Source of the DNA: Echinococcus granulosus
Taxonomy: Eukaryota > Platyhelminthes > Cestoda > Cyclophyllidea > Taeniidae
Assembly (NCBI RefSeq): GCF_000524195.1
Contig: NW_020170520.1
Location: forward strand, 68,181 to 132,180
Direction: 5' to 3'
DNA: 64,000 bases
Shown here: piece by piece, positions 50,050-64,000 of the stretch
Numbering within the stretch: the first letter of the stretch is position 1
How the letters are laid out: each line of letters starts with the position of its first letter
Translations under genes and position numbers: made by a program
Notes under the pieces: generated by a model
Databases searched by the model: none
The model's input: only the letters and a program-made list of their open reading frames with translations
Told to the model about the DNA's origin: nothing

Positions 50050-53000
50050 ATGTCTGCTAGTGAGACAAGCAGTAGCACACCACATCAAACACCAACTCCG
50101 GGGGATGATTCAGGGGACACTGCTGCACTTGCAGAACTTACAACTCAAAATATGAAATTTACTGACAGCCGTGCCAAGTTCCGATCTGAGAACCCTGAGC
50201 CTTTAAGTCTTCTGGCGGAGTCTCAACGACTACAACGTGAAATGCTGCGTGTTGAATTGGTACGAAATAAAATTTAATATTGATGTTAATGATAGCCACT
50301 TCAAATAAATTAAAGTTGCGATAGCTGGTGAGTGCATGCTAGTAATAAAACTATCACTCTGGAAAGAATCTGTAATTTAAGCGGGTTGGCAGGCAAACAT
50401 AGTTTTGTGTTTTATCAAGTAAACTTTGAATATAGTCTTTCAATTGAATAAGATTACTTAGCTGATGGGAGGTTTTAATAACCATCACCCCCATGCATCA
50501 TACATAAATTCTTTTTGAGGGTGCATTGTGTTAACAACTAATTTTAGGAAATTGGCAAGTTCACACAGTCATAGAGGTTTACAGATTTTAAACAAAGTTC
50601 AAGCAATTTTTTAAACACGCAAAATACTTAACCTAGGCTTGATGAAAGTAAAGTATACATACAGTACGATCTAATAATGACTGCGATTTGTCGCGACAAA
50701 TTTCATTCAAAGGCTGGTTACTTGTAAAACAAAATTTTTGAAAGATCATTGTTCTTAAAAGCGGAATGATCAAATTTTAGCCCAGGTTTTGATATTTGGT
50801 TAAGAAGGAGCCATGATAAGGCATTTTGAATAAATTTTTTGGTTACATATGTGCATGCAAGTATGTGCCATAGTAAAAACGGAATTCTTTTATTCGAGTT
50901 GGCAGCATTCTCATCTAGAATGTAGTTTTTGCAATTAAGCTAAAATTATGGCCAAGGCATCTAATTTACTGCATTTCTTTTGAAATGGAAGGTAGTGGAA
51001 CTTCGAAATGCATGCATTCAAGCTTTAAAAGACAAATCGAGTTAAGAATTACTAAATAAAGTCGGGCAATCCTTCTCATTAATCATTTTCGGAAATGACG
51101 TACCCATCTAATTTAAATTTGAAAAAAGATTTTTGCGATTTCTCGTGAGTCCCGAGTCTAAATAGACAAGATAAGACCGCAAGGGTTACTTTTGTTAGAT
51201 CATTTTCAAAAACTTCATAAGCTAAAAGGATAGTACAGCGATAAAGTGAACCAGGTTTATTTTGATTGTAAATTCGTCAAAAGCATAAATGAGCAGTTTT
51301 GGTGGAGGGCACTAGGAAAGATGAGTGAGAAATAAACCGTGCATAATGAGGTGTAAACTCATCTCATCTAGCATGCAGTAAAAGACCGCATATTAGCAAA
51401 TAGATTAATATGCAATCACATATAATGTAAATTTCTTCTATAATGGTTATCAGTTTGAAAAGAGTCGCAACAACTCTTAGAGAAAATTGGTCAGGTTTTC
51501 TCTTTTCCTGCTTTTATCTGACCTACTAACAGGGTAATTTATGAATATTAAACCGGCTTAGTGGAGTTCACTAGCCTTGTCATTGAAGAAAAAGTCGAAA
51601 CTCCTCAAAGCCATTTGTTTATAATATGTCGGTGTGTTTATTACTAAATAGATGAAAATAACGTGACAACAAAGATGAACAACTTGAATTTCTTTCACGA
51701 GAAGGGAAAAATGTTTCAGCTAGTCTTGTGGATCTCTAACACTCGATGGCAGAGTTAAGTAGAAAAATGTAGGGCAGATTCCACCCTTTCGGAGAACTAT
51801 GTGCTTTTGCATACACACATGCAGGTTTTTAAACATCTCCTAAATGGTGGCGGTTTCCGGGAAAGGACATAGTCCTCATTAGAGGCGTGGTCGCATGGAG
51901 AACATTTCCTGAATGATTGCGCATTCACAAACACCCTCGACTTAGCGGGCTTTGCCCCCGAAGGTGAGGTGAACGCATCGTGCAGCAGCCATCAAATGGA
52001 ATTACCCCTTCCTCAAGGGCACAACTTATGGTAGACATAACAATCCACGCGAAAATCAATTCATTTCAACCATAAAACCACTAGCTATCCACACTTGACC
52101 AACAAATTCCAGTAGTCAGTCCGATGGTCAAGGCCGAGTAAACTTCATTTGTGCAACTGTAATCCTCGCGAGACTTCATCTTTGTTGTAGTCGGAGGGTG
52201 TGGATTTACCACCGGCAAGTCGAGGGTCAGAAGTGTCTCCAGTTCTAAGCATGAACTCTCCGACAAGGACTCGAATACAACTTCTTGAAGCCGAACTGTT
52301 GGAGAACAAACGAAAAGTTTCAAGTTTGCAGGAGGGCAATCAGCGTCATCAAAAACTAATTCAAACCCTTCAGGGGCAGGTGAATTGTTCTATTCTGTTT
52401 GTCGTTGCCAAATAAAGTCTACGCAAAGTGACGAGGTCGTCTTATTATTATTATATTATTATTATTTGCAACCATTATAAAATTTTAAAGAAAGCGTATA
52501 TCTTGTATAAAGCGGTTCCTATAAAATGGTTGCGCATTTTGCGAATATTTCATGGATCGGCCCTTAGGAAATCTCCATTATTCAAGCTTATGGATAATCT
52601 GCTGTTACTTACGCTGCTATTTGATTTGCGATCTGAATGCACATGTCTGGCAAATTTATTTTAACGGCGTGATTTTACCACATCCCTGAGCAGCAAGAAA
52701 ACACATTTATGCATTTGGATGAAGCATACTGGTTGCGAAGTTGGTAGTAAATGCAATACGACCACACGTTAGATAGCGAGGCTTGGATGAGAGCTATATT
52801 TGCCTAGTTCACTTAAACATTCCACTTCAAAATCCAAACTTCTATTTGTTTCTAATTAAACTACGTAAAAGGCTTATTATTAATGACCCCTGATTGATCA
52901 ATCAACAAAGTAAGCCATCGTAACCAAATTGTGCCAACAATTTTAATACCTTTGGATCATGCTCAGACCAATAAACATCCTCCTATGCCCGTAAGGTGAC

Positions 53001-56000
53001 GATGCCTAATCAATGATGTCAAACGCGGTCAGTGTCGTGCATGTTCATGCATCACGAAATCCTGCTGAAATATTCAAGATGGGGGGCGTGAGAAGTTGTT
53101 GCAACGCCCAATTTCGCCTACCTGTCTTGGGCGTTCCCAGCGCCGCTGAATCACCAGATTTGATTGGCTTCTTTCCTTCTTTAAATTTATCACTACTCTC
53201 TTTGAGTGAGAGCCTATCAGTAGAAAAATTGAGCCTCCCGGGAGTTTGGCGTATTGGCAATTTTGATTCTAATTTGAACCAAATTTAAGTTTCTAAATGT
53301 GAAACGCTAATTAAACTTTTGCATTCTAGTTGGCACAATACAAGCGCAAGAATACTGATTTGGAGATGGAGGTGGAAGATCTCAAGCTGGAGGTTCAAAA
53401 GAACGCAAAGAAGGTATACTTGCTTTGATTCATACTTGATTGTCCCCTACTGAGTTAAATTGAGTAGTAAAACACTCATGTTTTGAATTGCCTTAGTTAC
53501 AATCCAAGGAAATGGAACATGACAGCCGCTTGGATGCACGTGAAAGTATGGCTAAGATGCGTGAGGAAAGCTTGATTGCAGAACTGGAAAATCTTACCAG
53601 CACGCTAGAGGCGGAACGGAATAAGTGTGTATTTTTTCTGGCTACCAAGTGATGTAACACGAGCTAAACGCTGCATTTTGTGCAGATCGGCTGAATTTTC
53701 ACGTGCGAATGAGGTCCTGCAGGATCAACTGGAGGAGGCCGCTGCAGCAAATCAGGTATGGCTTTCAGTCCGAGGTTTCATCAAACAGTTCTCGGTGCAG
53801 TTAAATTATAGAAGGGACAAAAGGTTTTGTTATATTTATAAAAGCCCCTTTAACATGATTTAAGAAACAATTTTATAATTTTGTGCCTTAATTTTACAAA
53901 AAACTGCCTCAAAGCAACTTTTTGACATAAATTGTTAGTTTTAGGAAACAAATATGCTGTGCAGTTAAGAGCATGTTAGCTGATATAAAAGCACTTCTGG
54001 TTTAATACTTGAAACTGAAAATAAATAAGATTGTGAGGAATAACTATTTCTGTGGTGATCCTAGAGCGTGTGTAAACTCGAAAAATATATATTAATACTG
54101 TAAAATTGTATACACGTGGTAGCATTAATTGTCAGACCAATGTTGAATCTCATCCAATTTCCATCCTTAAGTGCATAGACTGGACTCTTTTATTCATGCT
54201 TATCGTATAAGTAAACTAGTGTGAAACACCTTTTAAAACAGTGGGTTGCGTAGTAGTGACATTGATGTAAGCCATGTTTATTCGCAAAGGGTCTGAGTAG
54301 GGACGTCGCGCAGTTGACTCAGGCTTGGCGTCAGGCCACACAGCAGTTGGAGAAACGTGAGGTCGACTGGCAAAACGAGGAGACAGCGTTCAACGAGTAC
54401 TTCGCAACGGAGCACAATCGCCTGCTGGCGCTGTGGCGTGAGGTGGTTGGATTGCGACGTGCCTTCGCCGAGCTGCGCCACCACACCGCTCGTGACTTCA
54501 CACAGGTGAGCTCCTTCCTCTCCACTCCCTCCTCTCACTCCTTCCTTTCTTCTTCTTCTTTAAACCTGGGGGTCACTAGTAATCTCAGCAATACGGACAT
54601 TTTCATGTACCCATTTGCATGTGATTCGACTGCCCCCATTTTAATTAACTGATTTCAGCTGCGAATTCTGCATCACTGTTTGTGTATGATGGTGTACCGA
54701 AGTTTTCGATTTATGTGCATCCAAAACGCGGTTCATCTTCGCTTTGACGTAAAGCTAGCTCTAAAACAAATTCCTCTGATTATTACACTTTTCGTTGGTT
54801 GATTTTTCTGCGAATTTACTTGTAATCCATATAGAAGGGAGATCGTTCAGTAAATGACGCACCTTTATCTAATTTCACTCATAATACAAAGGTAATTTCT
54901 TTTTGAATACATTTCTTCGTAATAATTAAAGCCTATTTTCACATTCTTGGCACTACGTTCTAGCATTGCGATTGTAACTCAGTTGCCAAAGGCTAGTCTT
55001 TATTGGCCTGACTACCACACACTGGCGCTAGATATTCGGAATGTCAGTTCATTTGACATGGTTGCGCTAAAAAAATCAGATCCGAATTGCATCAACGCAA
55101 AGCCTTTGCGCCAACAAAGGCACAAACATCGCTGCTGCGTTGCGAGTTCTACTAAGCAAAGTTAATTCTACAAATTCTATATTCACTTCTAGGCTTATGA
55201 ATTTACTGATGAAGTGTATTCCAGGTTATGTCTTTTCAAAGAATTTTCAGAAAAATAAGCACGTTTGTGGGTTTAGAAGGAAACAAAAGCGTGCATTAAC
55301 TCCTTGAGTGAAACTCTTGATTTATGGCTGAAAATGGTTAAAGGTAAGGCAACGGCCTTTCGCTATTTCTTAACGGGTAAACAAGCCCTGCAGCAAAATA
55401 CCGTATTTGCCAATAACAGCGAAGGTTTGATCTTCACGTGCTTTACCGATATACATAGATGGAACTCTCAATTTGACTGGAAAAAATTGTCCCATTTACA
55501 CGATCCAAAATTTACTAGCTAATTTAAATTTGTTCCCTCACTTATTAGAAAACAAAAATAGGTGGAATAATTATGCAGTAAGGTTCTCTCCTTACACATT
55601 TTAAGTGGAATACATGTGAGCAGGCTCACAATATCTTACAGCCTATAATTGTGAGAACAAAATCCCATGCAAAACGTGGACTTAAATTATTAGCAGAGAT
55701 GCACCAATTGCCAAAACTAACTGAAACCAAACTCCTTTTTGGGAATTCGTGCTAAGGTTGATTATTTATATATTTTTAGTGATTTAAGCACACAGAACGT
55801 TGGCGAACTTCACAATGGTTTATTTATCAAATCCCAATAAGCAGTTGTTTATTACAGATGAGCAGCGAGATAATGCGAACGGGTCAATCACTGCAATCAG
55901 CTTGCTCCGCATTGGGCAATAACCTCAAAGCCGCTGAATTGGAATCGGCCGACGCACTGGCCAAGAGTCGACGGCAGCTAATGGCTGAGGAGGCGGACGC

Positions 56001-59000
56001 GAAAGCGCGTAGCCAATCACTGGCCGAGTCTTTGGAACGTAGCCAAGCCCGATTGGTGGAAGCCGAGGATCAGATCATGCAACTCAACAGACGTGTCCAA
56101 GAGCTTATGGCCGAAGTAAGTATCCTTTCCCAATAGTGCACCCAATACGTTTTCAGGTTACCGATTGAGACCCTTATTAATCTAGATTGGTTGGAATGAA
56201 TGCCAGGCTAAGTATTTACCAATTAAACAGGTTGCAGACAAGGATCGTGTCTTAAACACATTGCAAAGACTTCGAGCATCACTGCCTTCTCCGAAGCATT
56301 CGGATGCGGAAGGAGAGCCGGCTGGGGAGGATCCAGTAGCGGTGACAAAACGTCTAATTGAGCAAACACGTGCAATGCATCAGGCGCTTTCTCAAATTGC
56401 TCAGGTACATAAATTCTTGGCAGATTTTCTTCCATTCAAGGCCCTTTCACGTTGAGCCATTGTTTTAGTTAATTTTTTTTGTTTGAACACTTCCGTATTT
56501 AGATCGAGAGCAAGTAAATATTCCAGCACTCTTAGAATGTAAAATCTACAGCAGGTTTTCAGTGCAATCCTTTTAGAGTCCCATTTTTTAATATGCTCGC
56601 GAAGACTTTATCTACTAGCCATAGCAAAATATCTGGGCAATTTGATACACTTTACAGAAATGTCATGAATAAGATCTTTATCCTTAAAGTACACTTGTTA
56701 GAAAACATAAATTCCTAGGCAAAATATCAATTTTCTTGTAAATGTTAAGTTTTCTAAAGTCAAGTGATGGAGAGGAAACTGTCACAAATTCAAAATATTT
56801 GGATTTAAAAATCAGACAGCTCTGTTTGAGTTACCTCCTAACCGAAATGTGTTATTGTAGTAAAGAAAGCCTATTAATTTCACCATTCATAAAATCATCA
56901 ATTCTTAGGTCCCTCCAATTTGTTGGAGGTATTTAATGTAAACTACTACCATGTATGCAAATAAAATTAGTAACTTGCTTTTACTTTTCTTGGAGTCAGT
57001 TCCACTTCTGTGTAAGCAGCCATTAGATCTTGGTTCAGTGTACTACAAGCAGTACCAGTACTAAACTAGTCGGTACCGTCTGCGTAAAAAATATGCTCCC
57101 AACACCATACGCTGCCCAGACCGTCCTTGCGGATACAGCGAATGCCGACGTCGATGAGGCGCAGGAGCCTTTCATGGTGAGCTTCCAACATCAAATGGAG
57201 ACCGGTGATTGGGTAGAAGACGAGGCCGGTGTCCTCGTCACACCACGCTCCAGGCGTCCAAGGTCCACCTCTCCGTCGAGTGAGCACCATTCACCTCAGC
57301 TTCTCTTCGCCTTACCGAGATCGCCGTCCATTGCACCTCCCCTCAAATTGGCCGCGACCACGGTGAGTGCGGTTCAGTCAGCCCTCAATCGGCGTGCAAC
57401 GCAGGTGAGTCGTGCCCTTTCACCTCCTCCCAAATTGACTGTTAATAGAGTGGAAAGCTAATTTGGAAGTGGCCTTTAGGTGCAGGCATTGAGGCTGAAG
57501 CTCTCCAGCCTGCGAGGCCGTTTTGAGGGAATGAACAAGCGGTTTGAGGAGAGTGAGGGGGAAAGGACGCGTCTTGTGGAGCATGCAGGCAACCTGCGGA
57601 GTGACCTTGACCTCGTACGCAAAGAAGTCGACTCCTTGCGCGTCGAAAGGGACAAGATCAAACATGCTCTCAGGTGTGGAGATGTGTGTAGCCTGATCTG
57701 CGCCGCGGGTCATATAACTTGAAACAAACTGCACACATAAATGTTTTGAGAAAATAAAAAATCAAATAAATAGAAATATAGTCTGCGTTAAAATGCATAG
57801 AGAGCCTTATATGATAGAGTCTTGTGTGATTATGTGACAAATTTTCCATAATAAACAATAAGAATCCAGAAAAAGCGGTAGATTGTTGTCAGTACTAGAG
57901 GTTGCACAAATTCATCAATTAAAGTCACTTATAAGTGGCAACACATTCTTCTCGTATCACATAAACCAAATGAAGCCATTTCCAAACCAAAAACACTAAT
58001 GATGTTCCAGAATTCCAAATTTTCAGGAGTTCTTTTCTACAATTCAGTGTTTATAAAGATCAAAGCATGGCTTGCAAACTTAGAAGTCTTTTTTGCAGTA
58101 TTTCCATAGAGGAGAGGAACATATTGGAGAGAGCGCGAGCCACCAACATGGAGCAAATTAATTCGCTTCAGGCGGAGCTGGAACAGTTTCGACAACTTCT
58201 CTACGAAACCTCGAAGGAGCGTGATGGTCTTGTAGAACAACGCAACGCCAAACAACTGGAATATGAGAGCAAGGTAGGTTACTTTGTCATTTACTACATT
58301 TTGACTTCTCATTCGCATGCATTCCTAACCCCTAACACCGCCCCATAGTTACGGCTCACCTAGGGGGCTACTACTATTATCATCATCTCTTAACGCATTA
58401 TTTACGAATTTCCCCAGTCAATTAGTGGACATTTATTCGCATCAACGAAAAAAACTGGGACTATTATAAAATAAGATGAAAATGAGTACCCTCAGGAGAA
58501 CAAAAGAACTCTTATTATCCATTGTTTATTGGAGAAAACGGCTTTTTCACCCTATAAATACTTATGCACAACTTAACAGCATTACTTTTCAAGTAAATCG
58601 CAGGTTTAAAAGCAGTGAAATGGTAGAGAAGTTTATAGAGATGCTCATAAGGCCCACATCATTACTACTTATTAAGCATTTCACTAAGAGAACAATGTCT
58701 GCTTAAATTTGGGCAGCTACATGGCGAAAGGCCACTTTGAGGGAGACTCTATGAAAGTAGTGCTTTTTTTGACTATCTGGTTATTTAAGCTGCTTTTAAT
58801 GTTCGAAACTAAGTAAACTCATAAAAGAGAGTGATGATTCAAAAGAGAAGTCGAAGCATCAAAACGGAAAAACAAGGAATCAATTGCCAAAAACAATCGC
58901 ATGGTAAATGAAGTTATTAATTCTATTTCATTATTGTATTCAGAGGGAGAGTAAAATTTGCCGGTGTTATGAAACCGATGTGAACGGGTCTACCGCATGG

Positions 59001-62000
59001 CCTCGTCGATAAGTCGCTCTAATCGTCCATTTTTATTCGAACAGATCTAGGTTCTAGTTGTGAAGATGTGGGTTAACAGAAGAAATCGGCTGATCACTTT
59101 TTAATGAAGACTGTCTCTGCTAAGATGAACAAATGTTAACAACTACTTTAATCCATCCTAAAAAAGGATCTAAATTTGTTTCGATCGGGTGCATTTGGTA
59201 TGGATCAAAAGCAAAAAATAATAGCATGAAACCGAAAGTCTAAATTTTTAACCAAAACTCCAAGTAGAGACAGCTGTTTCAAATAGAGCTTAGGACCACA
59301 AAAGCTATAAGTCTTGCTGCAGACCTTCATTAATTTGCACTCGTGGATGACTTCGTCTCAAAACCCGCATCATTCCCCACTCACCGACACACGAGTTTAC
59401 TCCCAGACCGATCAAGCGATCGACGCATTTGCCCCACAGGTACGCGAGACCACCCGCCTCCAGCGTACGCTGGAACAGGCAGAGACGCGGATTTCGCAGT
59501 TGAGGGAGGAGCTGAGCGCTGCGCACAGCGCGGAAGAACAGCTGGAGAAGCGGAACTCGACCCTCTCCAACGACTACAGCGAGGTCACTGGCAAACTCGA
59601 GCGTTTGGAGCGTCGAATCAGCGAGCTCACTGAGCAGCTTGACTTAGTGAGTCCATTCCTGATAACTACGATGTGGAATTAGTAATCAGTGTTTTTTTTT
59701 GAAGATGGAAGAATCATTAGAGGACATCGCAGTGTTCATTGAAAGAATGGTCGAAATTTACCTCTAGCTTCAAAGGAGATGATAAGTATAAGTGATTCTA
59801 ATGAACTTCAAGTTTAAAGCAGTGACAAATATAGAAGAGTAAGGATTTTGATTAATTACTCTAATATTTAAAGGTTGATTCCTAATGAGGGAAACCGATG
59901 TTTTCTTATTATGAGTATGTGTTATATATCGAGCAAATTTTTTATTTGAACCACACTTCAGGCCTTCATTACTAGGGCTAGTAAGTGTGAAACAGTTTCA
60001 TTCAGAATTCGGCGCGCGTTATATGAGAAAACGCGTTCGAACAAAATTTCAGCCCACGAAATCATTGAAATAAGATGTTTAGTAGCAAATATGCTCAGAT
60101 TACCGCACATATTAGCTTGCTGAAGGTTTTTCAACACTATTAGCCAGCTACATCTAGCCCTAAGGAGGAAACCTCAAACTTTACATATTTAATTAAGAAA
60201 CATTGAGGGAACTGGCGTGAACTGCAGTATCAATGGTATCACTACAGGCGCCATTGCAAAGATTTTTGTCGTTTCAGATTCAACAAGAGAAGCAGAAGCT
60301 GCAAGACAAAGTGATCGGCCTTGAATCGATAATCGAGGCGAGGGAATATGAGCGGTCGGAGTTGACACTCCAGCTTAATCGTTCCACGTCTAATGAGACA
60401 CGAGCGCTGGAAGAGCGCAACCACCTACGTGCCGAAGTACAGCAGGTGCGAAACCAGTTATCACGCTCCGACGCGGAGTTGCAACTGAGTTCGGCGGAGT
60501 TGGAGCGTCTGAGGGAGACTCTGGCGCGGATGGAGCAGCAGCACCTGCAAACTGAAGCGGAGACGCTGCGAGCTAATCGAGAGAGGGCGGAACTTGCTGA
60601 GGAGGTGGCCGCGGCCAATAGGCAGGTGAGCAACCTGACGGAAGAGGCGGAGACACTGCGGAGGGAAGTGGGACAACAGGCAGGGGTCGTATCTCGACTG
60701 AATGAAGAGCGCGAGGAAATGATGCGAGACAAGGACGATCTCTCCTCACGAGTAGGCAAAATGCTCATTTTTGGCCATAAAAACGTCCTTCCCACTCATA
60801 AGAAATTAAATAGACATGCCGAAAATGTTCATTATCTGCATGTTTGCCTAGAGAATGTCTGCTGAAAAACATGTCCTTCTCCAGAATCTAAAGTATCGTA
60901 CACTAAAGGAGTTAGTGTGTTTTTATCCAACTTTCTACAAGAAATATTTTTTGTGCAATTTTAAGACAACTCGTAATTAAGCACAACAGTTAGTGTCTTT
61001 CTGTTTTTAAAAATTATTGTAATGCATAATGTTTACCTAGTAAGTCCTGCAAGCGCAGTAGTTTATGATTTTTTAAGCACACTTTGTAAAGTGAATATGC
61101 TGAGGAATGCAGATATTTTGCAAAATGATGTGATTGAAAAACTGGGCAATTCCTCGGAAATTTTTGAAGGAATCTCCAGTACCGGCTATTTGATGACTTT
61201 ATTACCTTCATATGGTCAATTTTTTATGATATCATTCAACAAAATCACATGCTTTTTACTCCACATTTACCCGTACAACAAATGCTATTGTTTTCTCAGT
61301 AATTTCAACTATTTTTTCAATAAAGCTGTCGCTTAACGAGAGAGAACGCAGACAGCTTTCGGATCTAGTGGCCAGGCTTCGGGCGGACAGAGAAGTCTTG
61401 GACAACGAGGCCTTTTTGGCTCAACGTCAGATCACTGAGCTAAAGAACAAGGCGGAGAAGCAGGAAACGGATATTGCTAATCTTACTCTTCGCCGAAACA
61501 CCCTTCAAGGCATGTCAGTTGTTCCTAATTACTGTTCCGCCCCTTCCACGGTTTAATAATGAGGTTAATAATCTTAACAGCCGAGGTGCAGCGCTTGAGA
61601 AGTGACTTTGAGACGGAACTGAGCAAAATTCAGCGTCAGCGGGACCGTCTAGGAGCTAAATACACGGCCGAAGTAGAAGAACTGCGAGCTAATCTAGCTA
61701 CAGCTGAACAACGACTTGCAGAAGCTGAAGGTAAGTCGGTGTGGCTACTCACGGTTAAATCAGTAGTTGATGGTGGAAGCATGATTCGCAATGGCTTCGC
61801 CTTCTAGAGGCCGCGGTGCAGGCAGTTCTGCGGGCGGATCGAGCTGCTGCAGAGGCAACGAAGGCTTCCATACTCGAGGCAGGTCGATATGGAATGAGTG
61901 AACGAGAGTCGCAACGGTGGGCGGAGGAACAGGCGAGACTGAATCACGAACTCCTTCTGGCGCAGAGGCAAGTTCTGCGAGGCTTTACAAGAGCACTCTT

Positions 62001-63873
62001 GTTAATTATTCCGCACAAAAGGCGCAATCACTTTAAAAACCTCAAATAAACATTATAAATTACTTGTGATTGGAAATAGAGTTTACCCATGACTACGAAT
62101 AGGTATTTAATTTATAAATATCAAAAGTGCGGATGAATTATTTCCCTTTAACACTTACAAAGGTTCTATAGATCTTAACTTTGGAGAGTTTACAAAGCAC
62201 AATGCAATAACTTGATTAGTACCTTTTTAATAATCTTTGCGTCAATTAAAGCAAATTTCAGCGAAAATTCCTTTTTTGAATATGAATAGGTAAATTATTT
62301 CTAGACCTACTAGATTTGTATGTCACGGGTATGAACGTCACACTTTATAGAAAAGCGGTTTTAAAGTATAACTAGGTGCAGCCTATCGCATTTTCAGATT
62401 TTCAATCTAGTGTATGAAGGGTAATATCTTTGCCTAGTAGCGAATTTTGCATGGATCTTGCGTGCAAAGTTTTTAACCTACCTCAAAGTTCCACAAGCTA
62501 ATGCTGGAGATGAATTATTTTGGGTAAAAAAATTGGAATTTTGATGAGCGCGAGCTTAATTTGATCCTCCTTGAAGAGAACGAGACGACGCATTAATGCG
62601 GGCTGAGCAGGAACGCCAGAAAATTCTGGCACTTGCCGCGGAAGATCACGCAACTGTAAGGGAGCGGATTTTGCTTCTTCAAGAGACGGTGCGTCTGTTC
62701 GGTTAACCATTTTGCTTATTTGAATTGAGGAACAGCAATAAGTTACATTATTACGAGGAAAGTGTCATTTCAGATTACGGATTTGGAAAAAACACTTGAT
62801 AGAACGCGGCGCGAAGCGGCTTCAAGAGCAGAGAAAGACGACGTTGCACTAAAGACAACCACCGAAGATCTGCGCGCATGTAGGGAGCAGTTTGAAGAGT
62901 TCAAGTGAGTTTGCTTTTTCCATAATCATTACTAAGAGGTAGCTGCTCCTAGACTGATTTCCTGTCTGACTATTTCAAGCCCAAACAATGCAGAGGACTG
63001 ATATCTGACAGTGCTGCTGAAATTCCGTTCATGACACACTTTCGATACAAAATGTTGTAAAAAAAAAATTAAGCCCATTTTGAAAGCCGTGAAAATAGGT
63101 TAAATAAAACCTAATTAACTATCAATTAAATTATTTTTAAAGATGCACAGACGGGTTCCTTAATATGTAAAATACGCCTAAATTATTCCTTTATTTGATT
63201 GGCTACCGCTGAAATTGGAGCCAAAAAACTGCATTTTGGTCAACTTTAGGTCTGAAACCTTATGTTGAGGCCAGAGCTGACCATGTGGAGGAAGACTGTA
63301 GTTTTTGTAGTCACAAATTTATGCTACTTGATCTTTTGAAACGCAAATTTTGTATTTCCGGTCTAGCAATAGTAGGTCATCAAAGTGTAAAATTACAGTA
63401 CCTTGGTGAATCCCCACTTTAAGCAAAATTAATGCGCCATTTCGATGATACCAAAGTGCTGATTCATTTTCTAACGCGAAAGATGGCAATCGTCAATGCA
63501 CACTAAATTTCCGTGCGGTCATGAAGATGGTTTTATAGGATTTAGCCGTGTTTTCTCGTTTTAAAATATTTCTGAAGTGTCAAGCGGTGTACTGGACGCA
63601 TTGTTAGGACCTCAAACATTAATTTCTCATTATAAAATAGAGTATTTGCGAGAATACTATCAAAAAGCCACTTTTCTTCGAAGGGCCAGCCATGAGAAGG
63701 AAGTATTGGGATTGAAGGCCGAGGTAAAGGCGCTGGAATCAAGCCTTGAACGCACCGTTCACGAGTACAATGAAGTCCAACTCCAGCTTCGATTGTGTGA
63801 GGAGCCACGTTACACCAATCGCTCTGAATACTCCGAAACAGCAAAAATTCTTCGAGAAAGTGGGCAAACCTAG
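50050..63873 (+). CDS. CROCC: Rootletin (ciliary rootlet coiled-coil protein), probably 3'-truncated by the window
   Basis: 19 exons visible: 50050-50259, 52191-52379, 53330-53413, 53497-53624, 53686-53755, 54290-54505, 55858-56115, 56231-56404, 57120-57404, 57480-57673, 58099-58273, 59440-59646 (or from 59323), 60278-60751, 61326-61509, 61581-61730, 61808-61967, 62577-62688, 62774-62904 and from 63684. Phases agree throughout, giving about 1200 residues. Rootletin polymerises into the ciliary rootlet and links centrioles. Family-specific blocks are TQAWRQATQQLEKREVDW and EYFATEHNRLLALWREVVGL in exon 6, and the SP-rich stretch followed by ALNRRATQVQALRLKLSSLR in exons 9-10. The rest is continuous heptad coil. 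Human rootletin is about 2000 residues, so the gene should continue; the last exon either reads to a TAG at 63871-63873 or splices at a GTGAGG donor near 63797. The introns after 61509 and 61967 use GC donors. Confidence 0.92.
52441..52467 (+). repeat. TTA microsatellite in a rootletin intron
   Basis: Imperfect run of TTA/ATT triplets in rootletin intron 2, about 60 bases after the exon 2 donor. Low complexity only; no functional sign. Confidence 0.8.
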
Positions 63874-64000
63874 CTCTTTATAAATCATTTTTTCATGGAA
63901 AATGATTGCAAAGAATAATGGGTTTTGTTTATTCATAACCGCTTCATATTTTTTCTCTGTTGTGCATACTTCGGTACCCATACTCTTCAGTTTCAGTTCA

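Noticed and set aside
54331..54538. Minus ORFs over rootletin exon 6
   Set aside because: Antisense of a GC-rich coding exon with strong rootletin-specific motifs on the plus strand.

Overview
This window reads as a genome scaffold from a parasitic flatworm, most likely a tapeworm. The genes have introns, AT-rich DNA surrounds more GC-rich exons, and two 100-base N gaps mark scaffold joins. Introns fall into two classes: ordinary ones, and ultra-short ones of 29-45 nt (29, 30, 34, 38 and 45 nt in the secure genes). Single-domain secreted Kunitz proteins and the tiny-intron class fit cestodes. The species assignment is inference; the gene calls rest on exon-by-exon translation with splice phases checked.

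Layout. 0-7 kb: two minus-strand secreted Kunitz-domain genes, one canonical (6414-6868) and one strongly altered at its reactive site (730-1821). 10.3-14.7 kb: a compact housekeeping block with TMEM9 (+), ribosomal protein L37a (-) and a divergent TATA-box-binding protein (-). 14.7-20.4 kb: no gene seen, but a cluster of copies of a dispersed repeat in both orientations. 20.4-35.3 kb: a 21-exon MARK/PAR-1 kinase gene (+) with kinase, UBA and KA1 regions and a run of small phase-symmetric spacer exons. 35.8-36.3 kb: a possible unrecognised minus-strand gene. 36.5-38.0 kb: mitochondrial ribosomal protein MRPS34 (-). 38-42.4 kb: intergenic, with more repeat copies. 42.5-48.2 kb: a 13-exon RRBP1/kinectin-like coiled-coil gene (-). 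50.05 kb to the end: rootletin (CROCC, +), running towards or past the window edge and divergent from the RRBP1-like gene across about 1.9 kb.

Working together: no operon-like logic is expected. L37a, TBP and MRPS34 are core gene-expression components. TMEM9 acts in endolysosomes. MARK, the kinectin-like protein and rootletin all relate to microtubules or ciliary roots, but their adjacency is not evidence of a shared pathway. The most unusual signals are the altered Kunitz paralog, the divergent TBP with a 41-residue N-terminus and a 29-nt intron, four GC-AG introns confined to the two coiled-coil genes, a tandemly duplicated coil exon, and the symmetric exon run in MARK.
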